From Lactobacillaceae bacterium (lineage in GTDB: Bacteria; Bacillota; Bacilli; Lactobacillales; Lactobacillaceae), in the NCBI GenBank assembly GCA_031282325.1, contig JAITDY010000023.1:1-20405 (forward strand): a stretch of DNA of 20,405 bases, written 5' to 3'. The position numbers were made by a program, and so were the translations under genes. This document shows, in pieces, positions 14,414 through 20,405 of this stretch. A model generated the notes under the pieces. The model was not told the origin of the DNA and did no database searches. It saw only the letters and a list, made by a program, of their open reading frames with translations. Numbering within the stretch: position 1 is the stretch's first letter; each line of letters starts with the position of its first letter.

Positions 14414-16329
14414 ATTTCTTTAACCTCACTCGATAAATTATTAGAAACTTTTTTAATTGCATTTCTTTGAAATAAAATGGTAAATCCGATTAACACCACA
14501 ATAATTATAAGCGAATAGATTAAGCTTATTTTCGTTAGAACACTGCCCAACAACACTCCACTAATTATTGCTAACGGAACACCTACAATTAATAATTTAA
14601 AGGTAGATAGGATTGTTTTTCCATTTATAATATTGATTGCTTGTTCTTTAACGTTGGCATATTGATAAATTGTAAACATCAAATAAACACTAATAATAAT
14701 TGTCATTAAAATAATAAAACTCGATATTAAATTCATTATTTGAACCTGTTTTAATTGATTTAAATTAGTCATAAAAGCATTTCGAGCGTTTTCAATAAAT
14801 GCAACAGAACTTTCAGCGTTATTTTTTATATATGTTTGACTCAAAGCACTAAAAGTTAAAGCGAATTGTGTGCCTGCATCAGACCAAGTAGAAGTAATCA
14901 AAGGTAATACCGGTAATTGATTGGGATTAATTACCATTAAAATATCAAAGGGTAAATTTTGAGCCAGACTATTGATATTATTATTTCCAGATGCTTGATT
15001 ATTAAAAGCAAAAAAATCTTTCTTACTTTTTACGTAATTAGCATTTTTTATTGCTTGTTTCCAAGTTTTAGTGGCGTCAGTATATTGAGGATCAATATTC
15101 TTTTTTTGAAAATTATAACTAAAATACGCATTAATTATTTTCTTACTAGTCTTTAAATTAGAACGATAAATAAAAGTAATTGGGGATTTTACTTCACTAT
15201 TATTCTGAAGATGAAAGTTAATGTAATCTAAATAGTTATAAGTTGCAAATGAAATCACCATATTTTTTTGCGTTGGAACAGAATCTTTTGAATTATGACC
15301 TTGATTTATGGTAAACCCGCCATTTATTTCTAGATCTTTTGTTATCGCATACGAAATTTTAGTAGAACTATCGCTATCTAAATTTCGTTTAAAAGAGCTT
15401 CTCGGCATTAATACGTATACCTTTTTATGCTGGTCCCACTGTTTTTGCGATACTTCTAATGTATTGATTACTTTCAGTGAACCACTCACAAATAAAACAG
15501 CAACTACTGAAACTACTGAAACTAAAAATAAAATTGGAAACATAAACCAGATGGGCCATTTGGGCATATAACCTTTAATTAAAGGAATTACTTTGTTGCC
15601 AAAGTGTGATAGTATGACCGCTAAAAACCAAATCAATATTGTAGTCATTGTTACAAAAATAAGCCAAATTATCAAAGGCAATAAATAACTCACTTGAAAG
15701 CTACCGGAAATAATTTTAACTTGCAATATTGTTAAAATTAAACCACCGACAAAACCGATTGAAAGTGCTTTTAATAGTTCGGTAAAACGTGATAGAAACT
15801 CTTTTCGAACACTAATACCATTTACTAATTTAATCGACCGTTCTCTGAGATTGAAAATTGAAGTAAAAAAATAAATAATAAATAATACTAAAACAAATAC
15901 AAGCATTAACGTAATTTGCTCAATGTGCGTTGTTATCACATCAAAAATAAAATCATTAGCATAATTTATTCCAGTGTTTACATATCCATTACTTTGAGTA
16001 AGTTGAATTAAATTCTCAATATTTTTTTTACCTGAAACAGCATAAAATCCAGAAACATCTGGATTAAAAACTTGTTTAGTAAAAGGTAACCATTTATTTT
16101 TAGATGATTGCTTATAAACAACTACATTATTATCTTTTTCTAGTTGCTTAACTTGATTAGAAATATTTTTACCAGAATCAGGATAAGTTGCATTTTGATT
16201 CGGGGAAATCGAAATTGTATATTCATCATGAAAAGCAAAATTCTCCTTATTTGCAACAATCACAAAACCTGCATACAAAGATAACGTAATCATTATAAAA
16301 CTCGTAATAAAATAAAATAATTTTTTCAT
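14410..16329 (-). CDS. ABC transporter permease, bacteriocin-associated integral membrane protein (DUF1430-like)
   Basis: This 639-residue membrane protein pairs with the ATPase encoded downstream. One helix at the N-terminus (about 5-25) is followed by an extracellular segment of about 100 residues. A group of four or five helices at about 135-290, a long extracellular domain at about 290-530 and three helices at about 535-625 complete it, an arrangement like MacB/FtsX-type permeases with a duplicated membrane part. The organisation and its place right after a lactococcin-972-like gene (13-base gap) fit the bacteriocin-associated permease family. The ribosome binding site is weak, so expression may depend on coupling with the bacteriocin gene. 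It probably removes the bacteriocin from the producer membrane (immunity) or assists release; that is an inference from known clusters. Confidence 0.88.
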   Translation of the reverse strand: MKKLFYFITSFIMITLSLYAGFVIVANKENFAFHDEYTISISPNQNATYPDSGKNISNQVKQLEKDNNVVVYKQSSKNKWLPFTKQVFNPDVSGFYAVSGKKNIENLIQLTQSNGYVNTGINYANDFIFDVITTHIEQITLMLVFVLVLFIIYFFTSIFNLRERSIKLVNGISVRKEFLSRFTELLKALSIGFVGGLILTILQVKIISGSFQVSYLLPLIIWLIFVTMTTILIWFLAVILSHFGNKVIPLIKGYMPKWPIWFMFPILFLVSVVSVVAVLFVSGSLKVINTLEVSQKQWDQHKKVYVLMPRSSFKRNLDSDSSTKISYAITKDLEINGGFTINQGHNSKDSVPTQKNMVISFATYNYLDYINFHLQNNSEVKSPITFIYRSNLKTSKKIINAYFSYNFQKKNIDPQYTDATKTWKQAIKNANYVKSKKDFFAFNNQASGNNNINSLAQNLPFDILMVINPNQLPVLPLITSTWSDAGTQFALTFSALSQTYIKNNAESSVAFIENARNAFMTNLNQLKQVQIMNLISSFIILMTIIISVYLMFTIYQYANVKEQAINIINGKTILSTFKLLIVGVPLAIISGVLLGSVLTKISLIYSLIIIVVLIGFTILFQRNAIKKVSNNLSSEVKEI

Positions 16330-16342
16330 ATTCTATTTTCGC

Positions 16343-16645
16343 TTACTTATAATTGTAATAAAAACTTGCCTTACCAAAAGCTCCCACGCCTACACTAGCT
16401 TTCGAAGTTACTCCTTTTTGTGTCCACCCAGAACTATTTATAATGCCACTCATATTAGTTACTGATGACGCGTGGGTACGCACAGAATTTTCAAAATTAG
16501 AATAAGCTGTACTATTTAAAGTACCAGTATAGCCATATCGCCAAACACCACCGCCAACATTAACGGCATCAGCAAAGACTTTAATGCCAGAGCCAGTTCC
16601 CAACAGCGAAATTAATAATAAAGTATTTAAAATAATTTTTTTCAT
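16343..16645 (-). CDS. Lactococcin-972 family bacteriocin precursor
   Basis: This is a 100-residue secreted peptide. A classic Sec signal peptide (KK, hydrophobic core LNTLLLISLLGTGSG) ends in VFA at residues 23-25, so cleavage after A25 would leave 75 residues. The mature part begins near VNVGGGVWRYGY and contains YSNFENSVRTHASSV, a central W74 and the C-terminal GKASFYYNYK, all in the order seen in lactococcin 972. It has no Cys. Lactococcin 972 binds lipid II and blocks septum formation; activity of this homologue is inferred. The ribosome binding site AAGGGAG is good. An extended -10 box (TGGTATGAT) lies about 40 bases upstream of the start, with phased TACCGA repeats behind it. Next on the same strand are the permease and ATPase of its dedicated ABC transporter. 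Confidence 0.87.
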   Translation of the reverse strand: MKKIILNTLLLISLLGTGSGIKVFADAVNVGGGVWRYGYTGTLNSTAYSNFENSVRTHASSVTNMSGIINSSGWTQKGVTSKASVGVGAFGKASFYYNYK

Positions 16646-16683
16646 TTTTGCTCCCTTGTGATGGGTTTAAAATCCATAACTGT

Positions 16684-16692
16684 ATCATACCA
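16684..16692 (-). promoter_or_regulatory. Extended -10 promoter of the bacteriocin operon
   Basis: The minus strand reads TGGTATGAT, an extended -10 element, about 40 bases before the bacteriocin start codon. A 17-base spacer puts TCAATT (16712-16707) at -35, a poor match, so an activator is plausible. The TACCGA repeats begin four bases upstream of that -35 position. Confidence 0.5.
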
Positions 16693-16715
16693 TATAACAT
16701 CAACCAAATTGAGAA

Positions 16716-16769
16716 TCGGTACTGTGTATTTTCGGTAGCTTTCGCTATTTTTACCAAAAATTTTCGGTA
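16716..16769 (-). repeat. Phased TACCGA direct repeats upstream of the bacteriocin promoter
   Basis: TACCGA (minus strand) occurs at 16769-16764, 16737-16732 and 16721-16716, spaced 32 and 16 bases. The first two copies extend to TACCGAAAAT. A looser copy (TAGCGA) lies at 16747-16742, and TTACC at 16751 forms an imperfect inverted repeat with the distal copy. The position just upstream of a weak -35 box fits an activator-binding site. Confidence 0.5.
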
Positions 16770-16771
16770 AT

Positions 16772-16796
16772 AAAAAAGTGAACTTTTCAGTTCACC
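16772..16796 (-). terminator. Terminator after the GtfB-like gene
   Basis: The minus strand shows the hairpin GTGAACTGAAAAGTTCAC followed by TTTTTTA. It closes the glycosyltransferase operon and lies right before the bacteriocin regulatory region. Confidence 0.87.
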
Positions 16797-16810
16797 TTGA
16801 TTTATTTATT

Positions 16811-18325
16811 TTATTGAACAGCTAGTTGCCATTGAGCAAACACGTTGTCGGAATTAAATGTTTTTGCATTTTCCAAAGCATTTTGATGAGCTTTTACAAA
16901 GCTATCTTTATCTGTCAATAGTTTAACAATTGCTTTAGCGGCTGATCTAAAGTCGTTATTAGAAACTAGTTCTCCACCTTCTTTAACTAATTGGGCAACT
17001 TGGAAGGCTACATCGTAAGCAACTACCGGAATTCCATATTCAAAAGCATTTACAATTTGCATTCCAAATCCTTCAGAACTAGATGTAGACAATAGGACTT
17101 GATGATCTTGAATGATTTCTTTTAGTTGATCGTTAGTTTTATAGTCGCTAAATTCTACACTATCCTCTAATCCTAGGCTTTCAATACGTTTTTCTAATTG
17201 GTCACGTTTTTCCTCGGCACTAAAATATCCTTGGAAAGTAAGCTTTGCGTCTGGTATTTCTTTTTTAACCTCTGCAAATGTTTTAATGACTTCACTTGGT
17301 CGATGTTCAGGAGCAACTCGGCCCAAAACTAAGATCTTATGAGTTTGTGATTCAAATTCCTTCGGTGCGATATCGCTATTTTCGTCAGGGAACAAAATCG
17401 TGTCGGCAGCCACTTTGATATTAATATTTGGGAATAATGCTGAAAGTGCATTTTTTTGTTCTTGCGCAGCTACTATTACACCATGGAATTTATTAGCTAA
17501 ATCGCCAAAAATAGGGGCGTAAACGGATTTAATTCCGTTAATATTTAGGCTATTATTTGGATCGGCAAATACTGAATCATGAATATATGCAAATTTTTTA
17601 ACAGCATTTTGACTATTAGCAACTGCTTGATACAAATTTGGTCGTTCTACCACTACTTCTGATGGATTATTTTGTAGATATTCATCTAAGAAGAAGGTGA
17701 ATAATTCATCTTCACTATTAAAGCGACGATCCTTACCCTTATAACCCAATAATTTAAACATTGTTGGGAAAAGGTTTCCACCAATATTCATATGAGTAAC
17801 TTCTAATACCGGCTTCCCTTCTTTATTTAAATAAAGAACCGTGCCGATAGTTCCATTTGGGTGGAAATAACTAATTGTCGATTTAAAGCCACGAATATCA
17901 TAAGTTTCTACAACGGAGTTATTACCAAATTGATCATACCAAGTGATCGATCCAATCATTCCAACAGTGGCTGGGTGTACATCGATCCGTCCAACTAATT
18001 GACCATTATGCTTAATTAAAGAATGATTAGCGTCTACTCCTTCGATATGATAATCCTTTTTTACAATTTCTGGTGCAACACGTAATGATAGCATTTTATC
18101 TGGATCGTAAGCTAAAGTGTCGACACCTTGGAAAAAATCATACATATTTAATACTTCATCGTCTTTTAAGCCGACTGTACGAATAGCGCGATGTAACAAA
18201 ATATTATGATTTTTAGTTACGTATTTAGAATTAATTCCGTGTTTGTTGAATAATTTAACATGCATGGCTTGAGAAAACTCTGTACCTGAGTTAAATTCAA
18301 AAATATTTTCACTAACAAATAACAT
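16811..18325 (-). CDS. gtfB: GtfB-like glycosyltransferase partner with degenerate GT4 active site
   Basis: This 504-residue protein has the same plan as the gene upstream: an N-terminal beta-rich domain (about 1-230, with WYDQFG...DIRGFKS and YFHPNGTIG) and a GT4-type GT-B fold (about 240-504). In the nucleotide-binding half, the usual R-x4-K reads GRVAPEHR, so Lys is replaced by His341. The EX7E motif reads E418-GFGMQIV-N426, so the second Glu is lost. This is the pattern expected of GtfB, the non-catalytic partner that holds the acceptor for GtfA in glycosylation of serine-rich surface proteins. The start follows an AAGGAG site that overlaps the stop of the upstream gene, so the two are coupled. 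An alternative is a TagE-like teichoic acid glucosyltransferase, but the neighbouring Ser-rich LPXTG protein favours the Gtf pair. Confidence 0.72.
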   Translation of the reverse strand: MLFVSENIFEFNSGTEFSQAMHVKLFNKHGINSKYVTKNHNILLHRAIRTVGLKDDEVLNMYDFFQGVDTLAYDPDKMLSLRVAPEIVKKDYHIEGVDANHSLIKHNGQLVGRIDVHPATVGMIGSITWYDQFGNNSVVETYDIRGFKSTISYFHPNGTIGTVLYLNKEGKPVLEVTHMNIGGNLFPTMFKLLGYKGKDRRFNSEDELFTFFLDEYLQNNPSEVVVERPNLYQAVANSQNAVKKFAYIHDSVFADPNNSLNINGIKSVYAPIFGDLANKFHGVIVAAQEQKNALSALFPNINIKVAADTILFPDENSDIAPKEFESQTHKILVLGRVAPEHRPSEVIKTFAEVKKEIPDAKLTFQGYFSAEEKRDQLEKRIESLGLEDSVEFSDYKTNDQLKEIIQDHQVLLSTSSSEGFGMQIVNAFEYGIPVVAYDVAFQVAQLVKEGGELVSNNDFRSAAKAIVKLLTDKDSFVKAHQNALENAKTFNSDNVFAQWQLAVQ

Positions 18326-18337
18326 AGTTTTCTCTCC

Positions 18338-19942
18338 TTAAATAGTTTGTGCCTTTTGCACTGGCTTGTAATTTTTAGTTTTATTGGGCCAATTTTCTTG
18401 AGCATCATCGATTAGAGATTGCCAAGCCTTCCAAACGTTCTCTGCTGAATAGCGGGCAGATAATTCATAGGCCTTGTCGGATGCTGCTTGTAATTTGTCT
18501 GGATTAGTTAAGTAGTCCACCAAGGCATCAGCAATAGCATGCCAATCATCATAAGGAACCACTTTTCCATTTTCGCCATCGACAATAATTTCATTGGGAC
18601 CATAATTGACATCATAAGTAACACCAACATCTCCACGAGAAGAAGCTTCCAAAATAGCCAAATTGAATCCTTCCATTGTAGAAGTTAAACCATAAATTTG
18701 AGCATCTTTTTGAACCTTAGCAACATCGTCTGTATAACCCATCATACGAACAGCGCCTTCTAATTGATAATCCTTTATTGCCTCTTCAACATTGCGTCGG
18801 GCTTGAAAATTATTAGAACCGTCAGCATATCCATAAATATCTAATGTAATTTCAGGTACTTTCTTTTTCGCTTCGCCAACCGCTCTTACTAGTAAATCGA
18901 GACGCTTTTCATTAGCAATACGCGCAGTAGCGATTACTTTACCAAAAGTACGATCTTTCATCGGAATTCTTTCTTCTTTTAATTGACTATCTGGCACAAT
19001 TCCAACCGGAATAGTAAACAACTTAGCTTTTGGCTTAAAACGAGCGTCAACATCCTTATTTTGTTTTTGGGTAGCGCTGATAACGGCGTCGTAAGTGTCT
19101 AAATTAAATAGTGGATATTCATAGAAATTATTCAAAACAGAATGTTGTGGATGCTGTGCATCTCCAGTTTGGGCATTATGCAAATGTAACACGATATAGG
19201 CCGGTGATTCTAAATATTTTAATTGCCAATCGCCCACATGGGAACGATCAAGAATGAAAATATTTGGCTTGTCTAGACTAAAATATTTTTCGTTTAAATC
19301 ATTTAACCAATAACCAGTTAATTCATCTAAATTAGCAAAAACTTGGCTCTCGTTATTTGAAAGATTTAATCTCCAGCCTGTTTTGACAAGTTCACCTTTA
19401 ACATTGAAGCGGTTGAAGGTTTCAATAGCAATAGTTCCATCGAGACGAGACCAAATTTCAGAACCAATTTTATTATCCGGTGTGTAGAGTTGGCTTAATG
19501 ATTTAAAACCACGATCGTCATACCAATCTACGCGATATAAATTGCCAAAGCCATCAAACAATTCAGTATTATTTACGATTTTATCTTGATCGAAACGATA
19601 ATTAATTCTAGCTACTAATTGTCCGGTTTGTGTTTGAGCAATAAAACGATTACTTTGGGGTTCTTCTATTAATTCAAGATCGGCTACACCAAAATCAAGA
19701 TCCTGAGCGTAGAGATTTTTACGGGGGGTATTTAATGTATCTTGATAATAATCAAACATATTAATGAATTGGTCATCATTAAAACCATCGTTTTCCATTA
19801 TTGTGTGTGTTTTTGGTTGCCACTGGCGATAAAGTAACTTAAAAGGTTCGTTATTACTTTCAAATAACTTTGCTCTTTTATTTTGAGCGTGTTCGATTCC
19901 AGATTTATTTTCTTGAATGGCATCATTAATAAAAAATATCAT
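18338..19942 (-). CDS. gtfA: GtfA-like glycosyltransferase (GT4), probable O-glycosyltransferase of the serine-rich protein
   Basis: This 534-residue retaining glycosyltransferase probably adds the first sugar, likely GlcNAc, to Ser/Thr of the adjacent serine-rich protein in the cytoplasm. The N-terminal half begins SGIEHAQNKRAKLF, as in streptococcal GtfA, and includes the inserted beta-sheet domain (DWYDDRGFKS, LYTPDNKIG). The GT-B catalytic half has the donor-phosphate residues R341 and K346 in ARIANEKR and an intact EX7E, E424-GFNLAIL-E432. This contrasts with its partner gene downstream. The strong AAGGAG site lies unusually far, about 13 bases, before the ATG; no other ATG fits. A TATAAT hexamer (19972-19967) lies upstream, next to the terminator of the LPXTG gene. 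Donor and acceptor are inferred from family and context; a TagE-like role in teichoic acid is the alternative. Confidence 0.75.
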   Translation of the reverse strand: MIFFINDAIQENKSGIEHAQNKRAKLFESNNEPFKLLYRQWQPKTHTIMENDGFNDDQFINMFDYYQDTLNTPRKNLYAQDLDFGVADLELIEEPQSNRFIAQTQTGQLVARINYRFDQDKIVNNTELFDGFGNLYRVDWYDDRGFKSLSQLYTPDNKIGSEIWSRLDGTIAIETFNRFNVKGELVKTGWRLNLSNNESQVFANLDELTGYWLNDLNEKYFSLDKPNIFILDRSHVGDWQLKYLESPAYIVLHLHNAQTGDAQHPQHSVLNNFYEYPLFNLDTYDAVISATQKQNKDVDARFKPKAKLFTIPVGIVPDSQLKEERIPMKDRTFGKVIATARIANEKRLDLLVRAVGEAKKKVPEITLDIYGYADGSNNFQARRNVEEAIKDYQLEGAVRMMGYTDDVAKVQKDAQIYGLTSTMEGFNLAILEASSRGDVGVTYDVNYGPNEIIVDGENGKVVPYDDWHAIADALVDYLTNPDKLQAASDKAYELSARYSAENVWKAWQSLIDDAQENWPNKTKNYKPVQKAQTI

Positions 19943-19978
19943 ATATATTACTGTTCTCCTTAGTTAATTATACATATA

Positions 19979-20013
19979 AAAAAGGTAAGAAATAACTAAT
20001 TTCTTACCTTTTT
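19979..20013. terminator. Bidirectional terminator between the LPXTG gene and gtfA
   Basis: Arms GGTAAGAAAT and ATTTCTTACC form a perfect ten-base hairpin with A and T runs on both sides. On the minus strand it ends the serine-rich protein transcript, so the gtfA-gtfB operon probably starts from its own promoter just after. Confidence 0.88.
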
Positions 20014-20040
20014 ACTAACGTTTTATTGAAATAAAATTAA

Positions 20041-20405
20041 TTATTTACTTTCGTTACGCTTACGACCTTTAACACCAGCAGCAAGACCTAATCCTAATAA
20101 TCCTAAGAAACTTACTAATAATGCATCTGATTGTGATGTTTCACCAGTCTTTGGTAATACAGCAGCATTCTTTGCATTTGTAGTTAAACTTGGAGTATTT
20201 GAAGTTGATGCAGTAGTTGCACTTGAAGATGCTTGTGAACTTCCTGAATCTGTGCTTGATGATGTGCTTGATGAAGTTGCTGAACTAGAACTTGCTACAG
20301 AAGAAGCAGCAGAACTTGCAGCTGAAGAAGCGGCAGATGATACAGCACTTGATACAGCAGCTGAAGTAGCTTCGCTAGTAGCAGTTGATGCAGCGTCTGA
20401 AGCAG
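20041..20405 (-). CDS. Serine-rich LPXTG-anchored surface protein, C-terminal part (runs off the window)
   Basis: The minus strand is open from the window edge to the stop at 20041 and gives the last 120 residues of a surface protein. The distal part is almost only Ala, Ser and Thr with a few Val, Asp and Glu, a low-complexity stalk like that of serine-rich repeat adhesins. It ends in LPKTGE, a hydrophobic helix (ALLVSFLGLLGLGLAAGV) and the basic tail KGRKRNESK, the complete sortase sorting signal. The protein would be linked to peptidoglycan by a sortase and be the likely target of the GtfA/GtfB pair downstream. The repeats and the N-terminal domain are outside the window, so ligand and secretion route (Sec or accessory Sec) cannot be told. 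Confidence 0.88.
   Translation of the reverse strand, partial: ASDAASTATSEATSAAVSSAVSSAASSAASSAASSVASSSSATSSSTSSSTDSGSSQASSSATTASTSNTPSLTTNAKNAAVLPKTGETSQSDALLVSFLGLLGLGLAAGVKGRKRNESK

Noticed and set aside
18217..18408. Minus-strand open frame of 63 codons bridging gtfA and gtfB
   Set aside because: It overlaps both well-supported genes in another frame and lacks a ribosome binding site.
20225..20405. Tandem DNA repeat in the Ser/Ala-rich region
   Set aside because: The bases are biased towards GCT/TCA-type codons but show no fixed repeat unit within the visible part; the true repeats may lie beyond the window.
1..20405. CRISPR array, insertion sequence or prophage
   Set aside because: No regularly spaced repeats, transposase, integrase or phage structural genes were seen on either strand.

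Overview
The window comes from an AT-rich, low-GC Gram-positive bacterium, most likely a member of the Lactobacillaceae. The grounds are a POT-family peptide transporter, a tmRNA whose tag reads AKNTNSYALAA, tRNA genes without encoded CCA, an LPKTGE cell-wall anchor, a lactococcin-972-type bacteriocin, a ComC-type prepilin peptidase and strong AAGGAG ribosome binding sites on many genes. Genus and species cannot be fixed from the sequence alone. Almost everything lies on the minus strand. The plus strand carries only the tmRNA, one unknown membrane protein and the prepilin peptidase.

Layout: (1) 1-780: 5' part of a di/tripeptide transporter (dtpT), preceded by tRNA-Glu(CTC) and a terminator hairpin. 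(2) 819-3012: an OmpR-type response regulator followed by its histidine kinase. (3) 3145-3493: the tmRNA gene ssrA on the plus strand, which fills most of the 530-base protein-free gap. (4) 3547-5536: a sortase-like protein whose catalytic Cys position is Ser, a divergent unknown membrane protein and a small one-helix membrane protein. (5) 5621-9887: uracil permease with a terminator in its leader, and uvrA. (6) 9959-12094: a prepilin peptidase (comC type), a PPP-like phosphoesterase, a membrane-anchored DUF4145-like protein and tRNA-Gln(CTG). (7) 12172-13677: xylulokinase. (8) 13787-16645: a three-gene lactococcin-972-type bacteriocin operon (bacteriocin, permease, ATPase). (9) 16811-20405: a glycosyltransferase pair of the GtfA/GtfB kind next to the C-terminus of a Ser/Ala/Thr-rich LPXTG surface protein.

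The clearest functional systems are the bacteriocin with its dedicated ABC transporter and the serine-rich surface adhesin with its probable O-glycosylation pair. In that pair one partner keeps the retaining-GT4 EX7E motif and the other has lost it, as expected for a catalytic/chaperone duo. The most unusual items are the Cys-to-Ser sortase-like protein; a run of four neighbouring genes (uvrA, comC, phosphoesterase, DUF4145-like) that lack good ribosome binding sites and have a -10 hexamer or a tRNA 3' end directly before the start codon; two tRNA genes with C34 anticodons, each followed directly by a protein gene; and phased TACCGA repeats just upstream of the bacteriocin promoter. I find no CRISPR array, transposase or phage gene.
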